The translations under genes were made by a program, and so were the position numbers. The notes under the pieces were generated by a model that was not told where the DNA came from, did not search any database, and saw only the letters and a list, made by a program, of their open reading frames with translations. From Streptomyces sp. ISL-87 (GTDB lineage: Bacteria; Actinomycetota; Actinomycetes; Streptomycetales; Streptomycetaceae): a stretch of 64,000 bases of DNA. This document shows positions 1 to 9,899 of this stretch, piece by piece (position 1 is the first letter of the stretch; every line of letters begins with the position of its first letter). The stretch lies in NCBI RefSeq assembly GCF_018614095.1, contig NZ_JAGGOY010000008.1, positions 124,001 to 188,000 of the forward strand. The letters are read 5' to 3'.

Positions 1-426
1 CCCCGCGTAGGCGACCCCGCCCGTGAGCGCGGCGTGGAAGTCCTCGCTCGCCGAGGGCGCGTAGCTGTCGATGTCGTTGCACGGACCGGCGGGTCCGGGC
101 GGTCCGGGCCGGCCCGGCTCACCCGGGTCACCCTTCGGCCCGCGCGGGCCCACCAGGCAGTCGTGCCCGCCCGCCGGCGCCGCGGCACCCGCCGTCCGGC
201 CCTCCTCCTCCTCCTCATCCTTGTCGGGCCTGTTGTGCGACGGCTTGCAGTGGTCCCCGCCGCCCGACACCTTCGCCGTCCCCCCGGCAGGGCCGGTGGC
301 GGCGGCGGCCGGAACCACCATGGCCGCCAGCACCATCGCGGCGGAGGCGAGGGCGCCTCCGGCCAGCCGGCCTGCTCGTCGTGGGACCGGCCCCAGGATT
401 GATCGGGCTCTAGCCTCAGCACTCAT
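1..426 (-). CDS. Secreted collagen-like protein (3' end beyond the window)
   Basis: The ATG at 426-424 has an AAGGAG ribosome binding site just upstream on the minus strand, and the frame stays open to the window edge, so only the first 142 codons are visible. An Arg-rich start (RARSILGPVPRRAGRLAG) is followed by a hydrophobic Ala/Val/Met segment ending in an AAAATGPAGG-like cleavage region, a typical Sec signal peptide. Next come a KPSHNRPDKDEEEEEG acidic stretch and a short Gly-X-Y tract ([23 protein letters not shown], about residues 95-117) like bacterial collagen-like repeats. Cysteines flank the tract (HDC before, PCND after). A small exported structural or surface protein is inferred; specific function unknown. 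Confidence 0.75.
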   Translation of the reverse strand, partial: MSAEARARSILGPVPRRAGRLAGGALASAAMVLAAMVVPAAAATGPAGGTAKVSGGGDHCKPSHNRPDKDEEEEEGRTAGAAAPAGGHDCLVGPRGPKGDPGEPGRPGPPGPAGPCNDIDSYAPSASEDFHAALTGGVAYAG

Positions 427-597
427 CTACCGCTCCTTGCGAACACGGGATCGAATGACTTTGCGGAATCCGGACAAAAGCCCGAAGCCCGCCCACCATC
501 CTGTAGACCCCGCGCCACCGCGCCGGTGCGGCGCGCCCGGGCTGTCAGCGGAACGGCCCATCACGGACGGCCAGATGGCCGTGTCCACTACGCCACT

Positions 598-651
598 GAG
601 GGCGGTGGGGCCTCGATGTTTCACGTGAAACATCGAGGCCCCACCGCCCTC
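598..651. terminator. 54-bp perfect inverted repeat with parS at its centre; likely terminator
   Basis: Positions 598-624 are the exact reverse complement of 625-651. The centre is a full parS (617-632) and the outer arms are GC-rich (GGGCGGTGGGGCCTCGA). It starts 8 bases past the stop codon of the minus-strand aldo/keto reductase gene, where a transcript terminator is expected. The hairpin would form in RNA from either strand. Confidence 0.6.
617..632. other. parS: parS centromere site 1
   Basis: Exact 16-bp TGTTTCACGTGAAACA, the known Streptomyces ParB-binding site. It forms the tip of the 54-bp palindrome downstream of the aldo/keto reductase gene and is the parS farthest from oriC in this window (about 52 kb). 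Confidence 0.93.
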
Positions 652-658
652 CTACGGT

Positions 659-1714
659 CTAGCCGGCCGCCCGGTCGTCCAGCGGGCGCCGCCGCTGCGC
701 GAGGTCCGTCAGGGCCGGGGGCATCCAGGCCCCGTCCGGGTGGTAGAGGTTCCTGCCGGGCGGCACGATCTCGTCGATCCGGTCCAGCGCAGCATCGTCG
801 AGGACCAGCCCGGCGCCCTTGACCAGAGACTCCATCTGCTCCATGGTCCGCGGCCCGATGATCACCGAGGTGACGGCGGGGTGTGCCGCGGCGAAGGCGA
901 CGGCCAGCACAGGCAAGGTGCAGCCGATGGAATCGGCAAGCTCCACCAGCTGCTCGACCGCCTCCAGCTTCGCGACGTTCCCCGGGATCGCCGGGTCGAA
1001 GCGCGCCGGCGTGAGTGCTGCCCGGCCCGAGGTCATGTCGATGGGCCCGCCGAGCCGGTACTTGCCGCTCAGGAACCCGGACGCGAGCGGGCTCCAGGTC
1101 AGCACCCCCATCCCGTACCGCCGGGCGACCGGCAGCACATCGGCCTCGATCCCGCGCGCGAGGATCGAGTAGGGCGGCTGCTCGGTGCGGAACCGCGGCA
1201 GCGCCCTCCGCTCGGCGACCTGGTGGGCCTCGACGAGCTCCTCGGCCGGGAAGGTCGAGCACCCGAAGGCCCGGATCTTCCCGGCCCGCACCAGATCGCC
1301 GAGGACGGACAGGGTCTCCTCGACGTCCGTCGAGTGGTCCGGCCGGTGCACCTGGTAGAGGTCGATCCAGTCGGTGTCCAGCCGCCGCAGGCTGTCCTCC
1401 ACCGCCCGTACGATCCACCGTCGCGAATTCCCGCTGCGGTTACGCCCCTCCCCCATCTGGAAGTGCACCTTGGTGGCGAGCACGACATCGTCGCGCCGCC
1501 CCTTGAGCGCCTTCCCGACGATCACCTCGGACTCCCCGGCGGAGTACATGTCCGCGGTGTCGACGAAGTTGATGCCCTGATCGAGCGCAGCGTGGATGAT
1601 CCGCGCACACTCCTCGTGGTCCGGGTTCCCCACCGCCCCGAACATCATCGTGCCGAGGCAGTGAGCACTCACCTCTATGCCGGTCCCACCCAGAATTCGG
1701 TATCGCATGGTCAT
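659..1714 (-). CDS. Aldo/keto reductase
   Basis: A 351-residue NAD(P)H-dependent aldo/keto reductase of the (beta/alpha)8-barrel family, cytoplasmic. Seen: N-terminal strand MRYRILGGTGIEVSAHCLGTMMFG; the catalytic tetrad as D and Y in DTADMYSAGESE (about 50-61), K in ATKVHF and H in YQVHRPD; and the C-terminal cofactor segment TSVIIGPRTMEQM. ATG codons at 1714 and 1708 are both possible; neither has a strong ribosome site and homology fits either. It stands alone. Upstream is a short near-palindrome (1734-1747, TGGAG-CACA-CTCCA) of the kind seen at MerR-family promoters. The stop is followed by the parS-containing palindrome. Substrate cannot be predicted. Confidence 0.88.
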   Translation of the reverse strand: MTMRYRILGGTGIEVSAHCLGTMMFGAVGNPDHEECARIIHAALDQGINFVDTADMYSAGESEVIVGKALKGRRDDVVLATKVHFQMGEGRNRSGNSRRWIVRAVEDSLRRLDTDWIDLYQVHRPDHSTDVEETLSVLGDLVRAGKIRAFGCSTFPAEELVEAHQVAERRALPRFRTEQPPYSILARGIEADVLPVARRYGMGVLTWSPLASGFLSGKYRLGGPIDMTSGRAALTPARFDPAIPGNVAKLEAVEQLVELADSIGCTLPVLAVAFAAAHPAVTSVIIGPRTMEQMESLVKGAGLVLDDAALDRIDEIVPPGRNLYHPDGAWMPPALTDLAQRRRPLDDRAAG

Positions 1715-1733
1715 GAACCCGCACCCTAGGAGT

Positions 1734-1747
1734 TGGAGCACACTCCA
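1734..1747 (-). promoter_or_regulatory. Possible MerR-type operator upstream of the aldo/keto reductase
   Basis: TGGAG-CACA-CTCCA: five-base arms with a 4-base spacer, 20-33 bases upstream of the reductase start. MerR-family sites often have TGGAG/CTCCA-like arms within the promoter spacer. No merR gene is adjacent, so this is tentative. Confidence 0.3.
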
Positions 1748-1836
1748 GCGCAAGAGGCGAGTGAGCTGGAGAACCAGGTGCATGATGGCCCCGGCCGGGT
1801 GGCAGCAGCCCGGATCAGAGCCGTTGGGGGCGACGT

Positions 1837-2405
1837 ATGCCAAGTGCCGACATACCGGGGGGATTCCCGTACGCGCCGTGGCCTCCCGTGCCCCCGCGGC
1901 GAAATCGCCGATGGCTCGTCATCGGCATCGTCGTGGGGCTGGCAGTGGCGCTGGCGGGTGTCATCCTGGTCCCTCTGGCCCTTGTTGCGATGCTGCTCGT
2001 CGGCCGCGTCCTGACGCTACCCCCATACCGGACGGTGATCCGCTCGTGCTGGCCGGGAGCGAGGTGACGGGCACCTGGCAGGACAAGGAGGGCGGCCGCC
2101 TCGTGCTGGCCGACGACGGAACGTTCAGCGCGTCGAACGTGTGCGGTGACTACGGCGACCCCGTCGCCGGAACCAGCTCCGGATTCGGGCTCCCCAGGGT
2201 CAGGACGGGTACCGGCACGTGGAAGCAGTCCAAGTCGCACGACACCAAGATGGTGACGGCAGTCCGGACCACCTATGGCCAAGGCGGGGTCTGGGCCGAG
2301 TACGAAGCACGAGGCACGGCCGCCGCCCCCGTCTTGTGGGCGTACATCGGCGACCCCGACTCCGGGCACATCTGTGTCCTGGAGAAGGCCCCGGCCCGGC
2401 GGTAA
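1837..2405 (+). pseudogene. Membrane-anchored small protein interrupted by a one-base frameshift
   Basis: The first part starts at ATG 1837 after GGGGG and encodes a Pro-rich leader (GGFPYAPWPPVPPRRNRRW) and a single membrane helix (LVIGIVVGLAVALAGVILVPLALVAMLL); this frame stops at 2067. The remainder (PIPDGDPLVLAGSEVTGTWQ, DDGTFSASNVCGDY, GHICVLEKAP) lies in the next frame, to TAA 2403-2405. Adding one C to the five-C run at 2020-2024 joins them as GRVLTLPPIPDGDPLVLAG, so a one-base deletion there best explains the break. The intact product would be about 189 residues: an N-terminal anchor with a small extracytoplasmic domain built on a TGTW...DGTF pattern. The break could be a sequence error or a real lesion. 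Function unknown. Confidence 0.6.
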
Positions 2406-2416
2406 GCACCCACGGC

Positions 2417-2463
2417 AGCGGACCGGCCCAACGACTCCCCCTCGGGCCGTGGGGCGGTCCGCT
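2417..2463. terminator. Terminator between the frameshifted gene and thiC
   Basis: AGCGGACCG (2417-2425) pairs with CGGTCCGCT (2455-2463), with an inner GCCC/GGGC pairing. It sits between two converging genes and could serve both. Confidence 0.55.
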
Positions 2464-2472
2464 ACCGCGAAC

Positions 2473-4413
<1,941 letters not shown>

Positions 4414-4473
4414 CTAGCGTCATATATGGCGTGCTGAACAGTGGGCCCCCTCATCTCTTGCGATGATCTGCCA

Positions 4474-5853
4474 GTGACGTCCTCGCCGCAGCCCCCCACT
4501 GACCCCACAGAGCCCACCGGCCACACGGACCCCGCGCACTCGGGTTCTGGGCACGGCCACGGGCACTCCCACAGCCACAGCCACGGCCCGGCAGCCCCCG
4601 TCTCGAAGCACCTGCGCAAGGTCATCGCCGCGGTGCTGATCCCCTTCGCCGCCGCCGTCGTCGTCGGTCTCGCGGTCCTCTGGCCCGGCGGCGCCCCCGA
4701 CCACGAACGCTCCGGGGTGGGGTTCGACCGCCAGACCCAGCAGGGCACGGTCACCTCGCTGGCGCGGGTCGACTGCAAATCGGTCAACGCCTCACAGGTA
4801 CCGCCCACCGGCGACACGTCCACCCCCGAAGGCCGCGAGGCACAGGCCGCGCAGACGGGCGAGTGCAAGAAGGCCACCATCGAGGTCGGCACCGGTCCGG
4901 ACAAGGGCCGCACCTTCGTCGAGATCGTCCAGCCCGGCGCACCGCGGCAGTTGGCGAAGGGTCAGGGGGTCGTGGTCGCCTACGCGCCGGACGCGCCCCG
5001 GGATCTCCAGTACTCCGTGATCGACGTGAACCGCAAGCTCCCGATGGCGCTGCTGGCCGGCATCTTCGCCGTGGCGGTCGTCGTGGTCGGCCGGATGCGC
5101 GGGGTGTTCGCGCTGATTGCGCTGGTCATCAGCTTCGGCGTGCTGACCCTGTTCATCCTCCCCGCGATCCTCCAGGGCTCGAACCCGCTGCTCGTCGCCG
5201 TCGTCGGGGCCAGCGCCATCATGCTGATCGCGCTCTACATGTGCCACGGGCTGACGGCCCGCACCTCGGTGGCCGTCCTCGGCACGCTCGTTTCGCTGCT
5301 GCTGATCGGGCTGCTGGGCTCGGTGTTCATCGACTGGGCGTTCCTCAGCGGCAACACCGACGACAACACCGGGCTGATCCACGGGCTCTACCCGAACATC
5401 GACATGAGCGGTCTGCTGCTCGCGGGCGTCATCATCGGTTCGCTGGGCGTCCTCGACGACGTGACGGTCACGCAGACCTCGGCGGTCTGGGAACTCCACC
5501 AGGCCGACCCGTCGATGGGGTCGCGCGCCCTGTACCGGGCGGCTATCCGGATCGGCCGCGACCACATCGCGTCGGTGGTCAACACGCTGGTACTGGCCTA
5601 CGCGGGCGCCGCACTCCCCCTGCTGCTGCTGTTCTCGATCGCGAACAGCAGCATGGGTTCGGTGGCCAACAGCGAGCTGGTCGCGGAGGAGATCGTACGG
5701 ACCCTCGTGGGCTCGATCGGCCTGGTCGCCTCGGTTCCCGTGACAACGGTGCTGGCCGCGCTAGTGGTTTCCGCCGACCGGCCGGGATCCCCGGGCGCCG
5801 GGCCGGCCTCGGGGCCGGTCCGCGGCGGCCGGGGCCGGCGGCGCAAGCGCTGA
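4474..5853 (+). CDS. YibE/F-family multipass membrane protein with His-rich N-terminus
   Basis: About 459 residues. The N-terminus is Pro/Thr-rich and then carries HGHGHSHSHSHG (about residues 27-38), a metal-binding-like His cluster facing the cytoplasm. One membrane helix (VIAAVLIPFAAAVVVGLAVLW) precedes an extracytoplasmic domain of about 130 residues with CKSVNAS and GECKKATIEVG. At least seven further helices follow, including GLLLAGVIIGSLGVLDDVTVTQTS, the most characteristic segment of the YibE/F family, and the protein ends in a basic RGGRGRRRKR tail. GTG 4474 is preferred; GTG 4441 is in frame and also possible. Function of the family is not established; transport is often suggested. 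Confidence 0.8.
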   Translation: MTSSPQPPTDPTEPTGHTDPAHSGSGHGHGHSHSHSHGPAAPVSKHLRKVIAAVLIPFAAAVVVGLAVLWPGGAPDHERSGVGFDRQTQQGTVTSLARVDCKSVNASQVPPTGDTSTPEGREAQAAQTGECKKATIEVGTGPDKGRTFVEIVQPGAPRQLAKGQGVVVAYAPDAPRDLQYSVIDVNRKLPMALLAGIFAVAVVVVGRMRGVFALIALVISFGVLTLFILPAILQGSNPLLVAVVGASAIMLIALYMCHGLTARTSVAVLGTLVSLLLIGLLGSVFIDWAFLSGNTDDNTGLIHGLYPNIDMSGLLLAGVIIGSLGVLDDVTVTQTSAVWELHQADPSMGSRALYRAAIRIGRDHIASVVNTLVLAYAGAALPLLLLFSIANSSMGSVANSELVAEEIVRTLVGSIGLVASVPVTTVLAALVVSADRPGSPGAGPASGPVRGGRGRRRKR

Positions 5854-5885
5854 ATGGCGGGGCCGGCCGGTGAACGCGGCTTCCC

Positions 5886-6335
5886 TCAGCCGGCGTTCTG
5901 CTCGTTCTGCCGCGACTCGGCGAGGATCTTGCCGAGTGCCTCCTCCAGGTTCTCCTCGAAGTCGCCGAGATTGCGCTCCTGACCGAGCGGAACGAGCCGG
6001 TCGGTGCGGTCGAGGAACGCGACGAGCGGTGCCGCGCTGGCGCGGAACAGGGCCCGGTCGCCGCCGACCTGGAGGCGGATGTGGACATCGGACAGGTCCT
6101 CCGGATCGGTGGGGGCGATGTGCACATCGCCGTCACCGCACGGCTTGTTGATGCCGTCGAGGAGGAGCTCCCGGCCGAAGGCCCACGTTACGGGCGCATC
6201 TCCGGGAAGGTGGAAAGTCAGGCGCACTGCGTAGGGGTCTCGAGCGTCGTACCGGAGTTCCACCGGAATCCGGAACGAGAGCTCCTCGGAGACGAGGAAG
6301 CTCATCATGACCTCTGCCTGTACCGACTCGCGCAT
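5886..6335 (-). CDS. ssgA: SsgA, sporulation-associated cell-division regulator
   Basis: 149 residues, slightly longer than the usual ~136 for SsgA-like proteins. The N-terminus MRESVQAEVMMSFLVSEELS and the core FHLPGDAPVTWAFGRELLLDG, DGDVHIAP and FLDRTDRLVPLG match the SsgA subfamily closely as I remember it. SsgA helps position septa and FtsZ assembly through SsgB during sporulation and affects cell-wall remodelling. The start ATG has a GGGGTAGG ribosome site. It lies 97 bases downstream of an IclR-type gene in the same orientation, the arrangement of ssgR-ssgA, which makes SsgA a better call than another SALP paralogue. The family is confined to morphologically complex actinobacteria. Confidence 0.93.
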   Translation of the reverse strand: MRESVQAEVMMSFLVSEELSFRIPVELRYDARDPYAVRLTFHLPGDAPVTWAFGRELLLDGINKPCGDGDVHIAPTDPEDLSDVHIRLQVGGDRALFRASAAPLVAFLDRTDRLVPLGQERNLGDFEENLEEALGKILAESRQNEQNAG

Positions 6336-6432
6336 TGCCTACCCCGCTGTAGTGGAAGTGGCCAGGAATGGTCCCCCAGGACCCACTTGACAAGAGTGGT
6401 GGAAGCGCTAGCAGATCACAAGGAGTGAGTTT

Positions 6433-7203
6433 TCAGATACTGATAGAGAACGAGAGGGTGCTCAACAGCGCGCCTACTTCACTCCGTAGCCGATCAACTA
6501 CATGCAGCAATCGGTCTTCCTGGTGCAGAGGTAGTGAAATGGCCATGGTTGCGGCGGCATCGCCGGCTGTGATCGGGATCGCCGCGCACACCGTGCCCAA
6601 TGCATATTCCTGACGCTCTGTCACCGGCTGCATCCGTCCCATGGAGCCGATCCGGTCTTCCAGTGCGTGCAGGTCGCGCACGGTGTAGGGGGTGATGGCC
6701 TCGACCGGATGGCGGTCGTAGTAGTCCTTGCGTGCCTTCTCGTCGAGCTGCGCCAGCAGGCACTGGCCGATGGCGTGGGCGTAACCGGTCGCGCGGAAGT
6801 CGGCCCACTCCTTGCAGGCGGGGCTGGCCGGGGTGTCCGAGACGCCGACGAGCTCGATTTCACCCTCGCGGTACACCGCGAAGTAGACGGGGGCTCCAAC
6901 CGCGTCGCGGAAGTGCGCGAGCGAGTCGACGATCATGCTGCGACGTTTCTGCTGGAGCCCGCCACCGGCGAGCCGACCGGCCGCGGCGCCGAGCACGAAG
7001 ACGCCGCTCTCTCTGCGCAGGTAGCCCTCGTGCGTCAGGGTGCGCAGCAGGTGGTACGCGGTGGGAAGCGGGAGCCCGGCCTCGCGCGCCAGTTGCTTCG
7101 CCGGGGCCCCGTCGCTGTGGGAACCCGCTGCTTCGAGCAGCCTCAGCGCCCTCTGCACCGAGCCGATCAGGGTCGGCACACCGGCATTGTGAACCGAAGA
7201 CAA
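6433..7203 (-). CDS. ssgR: SsgR, IclR-family activator of ssgA
   Basis: 256 residues. The N-terminal winged helix-turn-helix is LIGSVQRALRLLEAAG...AKQLAREAGLPLPTAYHLLRTLTHEGYL (about 12-63), followed by the IclR effector-binding domain with ARYGEIEL-like, ATGYAHAIGQCLLAQLDEKARKDY and CAAIPITAGDAAATMAISLPL segments. Its place immediately upstream of ssgA, same strand, identifies it as SsgR, known in S. coelicolor to activate ssgA. The apparent start is TTG 7203, preceded by GGGGGTGAG; a GTG at 7179 is an alternative. The rare start codon may limit expression. The 97-base gap to ssgA would hold the ssgA promoter. Confidence 0.85.
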   Translation of the reverse strand: MSSVHNAGVPTLIGSVQRALRLLEAAGSHSDGAPAKQLAREAGLPLPTAYHLLRTLTHEGYLRRESGVFVLGAAAGRLAGGGLQQKRRSMIVDSLAHFRDAVGAPVYFAVYREGEIELVGVSDTPASPACKEWADFRATGYAHAIGQCLLAQLDEKARKDYYDRHPVEAITPYTVRDLHALEDRIGSMGRMQPVTERQEYALGTVCAAIPITAGDAAATMAISLPLHQEDRLLHVVDRLRSEVGALLSTLSFSISI

Positions 7204-7436
7204 AGCTCACCCCCAGGCGTGGCGGCGGGCCTTGGGGGCCCGCCCTGCGGGGGCCGCCCCCGCGCATGCCGTGGCTCCTGGGGGTCGTGCTCGGCGGCTG
7301 CTTGACGTAACCGCTGGTCAGAGCGGATTACCGGCTCTCGGTGCCCAGGGAGCGACACAGATTGCGACCTTATCGGCCTATTCCCGCGGTGTGGGCGGTT
7401 TGCCGCCTCAGGTTCCCTCACCTGGGTCAATCCCGG

Positions 7437-7457
7437 GGCCGCCCGGCCGGGGCGGCC
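7437..7457 (-). terminator. Terminator after the small membrane protein gene
   Basis: GGCCGCCC (7437-7444), loop GGCCG, GGGCGGCC (7450-7457), just past the TAG of the minus-strand gene ending at 7461. Confidence 0.5.
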
Positions 7458-7460
7458 GGT

Positions 7461-7688
7461 CTACCAGTCGCCCGAGGAGGACTTGGTACCGCCGCCGGTG
7501 AACTTCTTCACGAGGAAGACCAGGCCGCCGACGAGGGCGGCGAGAAGCAGCAGCTTGAAGACGAACCCGATCAGCGTGCTGAGGATGCTGGTGATGACAC
7601 CGCCGAAGACGAAGAGCACCAGAAGCGGAATGGCGACCCACTTCACCCACCCGGGCAAGCCCGCGAATATCCCTCGGATCCCGTCCAT
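7461..7688 (-). CDS. Small two-helix membrane protein
   Basis: 75 residues: an amphipathic MDGIRGIFAGLPGWVKW start, two predicted membrane helices (VAIPLLVLFVFGGVITSILSTLIGF and KLLLLAALVGGLVFLVKKF) and a polar tail GGGTKSSSGDW. It resembles the small Streptomyces family I know as DUF5326, though this is from memory only. ATG 7688 follows AGGAAGAGG-like sequence. Flanked by its own hairpins, so probably monocistronic. Function unknown. Confidence 0.72.
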   Translation of the reverse strand: MDGIRGIFAGLPGWVKWVAIPLLVLFVFGGVITSILSTLIGFVFKLLLLAALVGGLVFLVKKFTGGGTKSSSGDW

Positions 7689-7775
7689 GTCCTCAACCTC
7701 TTCCTCGTCTGTGACTTCCTGCTGACGATGCTAGGAGGCCACCGCCCCGGACGGGGGCCCGCGAGCCCCCGGAGT

Positions 7776-7806
7776 CCCCTGATCCGCCCCCTAGGGGGAT
7801 CAGGGG
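7776..7806 (-). terminator. Terminator after the cupin gene
   Basis: CCCCTGATCC (7776-7785) pairs with GGATCAGGGG (7797-7806), with further C/G pairing inside, 25 bases past the cupin stop on the minus strand. Confidence 0.6.
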
Positions 7807-7830
7807 GCCGACCCTCATGCCTGAGGCGTC

Positions 7831-8148
7831 TCAGCCTTCCGGCGGCGAGAACACCACCATCACCTTCAGGTTCTCGGTGATGTGGTGGAACTTGTGGGGC
7901 ACCCCGGCCGGGACGTAGACCACGCTCCCGTTCGCCACCACCGTCGTCTCCTCCCCGACCGTGATCGAGGCGCGCCCGCTGACCACGAAGTACACCTCGT
8001 CCTGTCCGTGCGGCTGCTGCGGATCGCTCTGCCCGGCGTCGAGCGCGTACAGCCCGACCGACATGTTCCGTTCCCGCAGGAACTGCAGATAGGCGCCGTC
8101 GTTGGCGACCCGCTCCGCCTCGAGCTCATCCAGCCGGAAGGCCTTCAT
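7831..8148 (-). CDS. Small single-domain cupin protein
   Basis: 105 residues, one beta-barrel cupin domain. Motif 1 is weak and His-containing (SDPQQPHGQDEVYFVVSGRASI) and motif 2 is VYVPAGVPHKFHHI; the His and Glu residues could hold a metal. ATG 8148 is chosen because MKAFRLDELEAE is a typical beginning and has AAGGGGCAC upstream; an earlier in-frame GTG is less likely. The gene ends in its own terminator. Such proteins include small-molecule isomerases, dioxygenases and sensors, and nothing here decides between them. Confidence 0.75.
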   Translation of the reverse strand: MKAFRLDELEAERVANDGAYLQFLRERNMSVGLYALDAGQSDPQQPHGQDEVYFVVSGRASITVGEETTVVANGSVVYVPAGVPHKFHHITENLKVMVVFSPPEG

Positions 8149-8238
8149 CGTGCTTGTGCCCCTTGTGCTCTCTTGTCCCCGCGGCATCCGCAGATCTGCT
8201 TATGTCCCACGGGGATCTTCTCTGCCACGATCAGACAC

Positions 8239-8619
8239 ATGACGAATTTCGTAGTCAAGACGCTCGCCAACGCGGCAGCCCTGGCCGTCGCCATCTGGCT
8301 GCTCGCCGGCATCACCCTCGACGACGGCAGCAGCCTCGGCCGCCGCACCGTCACGCTGCTCCTGGTCGCGCTGGTCTTCGGCCTGGTCAACTTCATCGTC
8401 AAGCCCGTGGTGAAGCTGCTCTCGCTGCCGCTGTTCATCCTCACCCTCGGCCTGTTCACCCTCGTCGTGAACGCCCTGATGCTGCTCCTGACCTCCTGGC
8501 TGGCCACGAAGCTCGACCTCAGCTTCCACGTCGACAACTTCTGGACGGCGGTCGTCGGCGGCCTGATCATCTCCATCGTCTCCTGGGCCGTGAACATGGT
8601 CCTGCCCGACCGGGACTGA
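8239..8619 (+). CDS. Phage-holin-like four-helix membrane protein (YvlD type)
   Basis: 126 residues with four hydrophobic helices: FVVKTLANAAALAVAIWLLAG, VTLLLVALVFGLVNFIVKPVVKLL, PLFILTLGLFTLVVNALMLLL and FWTAVVGGLIISIVSWAVNMVL. The signature NFIVKPVVKLLSLPLFILTLGLFTLVVNALML identifies the DUF360/YvlD group, sometimes annotated as a holin superfamily IV protein; real lytic function is not implied. Divergent from the cupin gene, with a 90-base intergenic region. Role unknown; relatives respond to envelope stress. Confidence 0.8.
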   Translation: MTNFVVKTLANAAALAVAIWLLAGITLDDGSSLGRRTVTLLLVALVFGLVNFIVKPVVKLLSLPLFILTLGLFTLVVNALMLLLTSWLATKLDLSFHVDNFWTAVVGGLIISIVSWAVNMVLPDRD

Positions 8620-8689
8620 CCCGACCGGGACTGAGCGGGCCGTGGAGGCCGGCATACCGGATCCCTGAAGCCGTGAAGGAGTACGCCCC

Positions 8690-9853
8690 GTGAACGATCG
8701 CACCCCCGGACCAGGCGGGCCGGGCCGCCTCGGCGACGGTACCCGCGCCGTCCGTGCCGGACTGCCCGAGCCCGTGAAGAACGAGCCGACCCTGCCCGGT
8801 CCGGTGTTCGCCGCGCACTTCCACCTGCCCGGCGACGTCGAAGGCCCGTACACCTACGGCCGCGACACCAACCCCACCTGGACCCTGCTGGAGCGGGCCA
8901 TCGGAGAGCTGGAGGCCCCCGGCCAGGACGGCGTGCACACCATCGTCTTCGCCTCGGGGATGGCCGCGATCTCGGCCGTCCTCCTCTCCCAGGCGCGCAC
9001 CGACGACACCGTCGTCCTGCCCGACGACGGCTACCAGGCGCTTCCGCTGGTGCGGGAACAGCTGGAGGCGTACGGGATCCGGGTGCGCACCGCCCCGACC
9101 GGCGAGGACGCGCAGCTCACAGTCCTCGACGGGGCTCGGCTGCTGTGGATCGAGACCCCGTCCAACCCCGGACTCGACGTGTGCGACATCCGGCGGTTGG
9201 TCGAGGCGGCCCATGCCGGCGGCACCCTGGTCGCCGTGGACAACACCCTCGCCACCCCGCTCGGCCAGCGGCCCCTCGAACTCGGCGCGGACTTCTCCGT
9301 CGCCAGCGGCACCAAGGGCCTGACCGGCCACGGCGACCTGCTGCTCGGCTACGTCGTCTGCCGCGACCCCGAGCTCGCCGCAGCCGTCCGCCGGTGGCGC
9401 AAGATCGTCGGCGCGATCCCGGGCCCCATGGAGGCCTGGCTGGCCCACCGCTCGCTGGCCACCATCCAGTTGCGCGCCCAGCGCCAGTGGGCCAACGCGC
9501 AGGCCGTCGCCGAGGCGCTGGCCGACCGCGGCGAGGTCACCGGGCTGCGCTACCCCGGGCTGCCCGCGGATCCCTCCCACAAGACGGCTGCCCTGCAGAT
9601 GCACGGCTTCGGGTCGGTCGTCTCCTTCACCCTGCCCGACCGCGGCCACGCGGAGCGCTTCATGGCCGCCCTCCGCCTGGTCGAGGACGCCACGAGCTTC
9701 GGCGGCGTACGGTCCACCGCGGAGCGCCGCGGACGGTGGGGCGGCGACGCCGTGCCGGAGGGGTTCATCCGCTTCTCGGCCGGCGCCGAGGACACCGAGG
9801 ATCTGGTCGAGGACGTGCTCCGAGCCCTCGATTCCGCGGGCCCGGCCGCCTGA
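8690..9853 (+). CDS. Cystathionine gamma-lyase-type PLP enzyme
   Basis: 387 residues of the Cys/Met-metabolism PLP family (fold type I), cytoplasmic. Seen: TYGRDTNPTWTLLERAIGELE near the N-terminus, FASGMAAISAVLL, WIETPSNPGLDVCDI, VDNTLATPLGQRPLELGADF (the PLP-contacting Asp), and VASGTKGLTGHGDLLLGYVV with the Schiff-base lysine (about 208). GTG 8690 has GAAGGAG at ideal distance. Probable reaction: gamma-elimination of cystathionine to cysteine, 2-oxobutyrate and ammonia, but gamma-synthase or methionine gamma-lyase activity cannot be excluded. The first 20 residues are a Gly/Pro-rich extension. Stands alone before a hairpin. Confidence 0.85.
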   Translation: MNDRTPGPGGPGRLGDGTRAVRAGLPEPVKNEPTLPGPVFAAHFHLPGDVEGPYTYGRDTNPTWTLLERAIGELEAPGQDGVHTIVFASGMAAISAVLLSQARTDDTVVLPDDGYQALPLVREQLEAYGIRVRTAPTGEDAQLTVLDGARLLWIETPSNPGLDVCDIRRLVEAAHAGGTLVAVDNTLATPLGQRPLELGADFSVASGTKGLTGHGDLLLGYVVCRDPELAAAVRRWRKIVGAIPGPMEAWLAHRSLATIQLRAQRQWANAQAVAEALADRGEVTGLRYPGLPADPSHKTAALQMHGFGSVVSFTLPDRGHAERFMAALRLVEDATSFGGVRSTAERRGRWGGDAVPEGFIRFSAGAEDTEDLVEDVLRALDSAGPAA

Positions 9854-9872
9854 ACAGCACGCGGACAGGCGA

Positions 9873-9899
9873 TCCGAGCCTCCCCCCTCGTGGCTCGGA
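9873..9899 (+). terminator. Terminator after the gamma-lyase gene
   Basis: TCCGAGCC (9873-9880), 11-base loop, GGCTCGGA (9892-9899), 20 bases past the stop. Confidence 0.55.
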
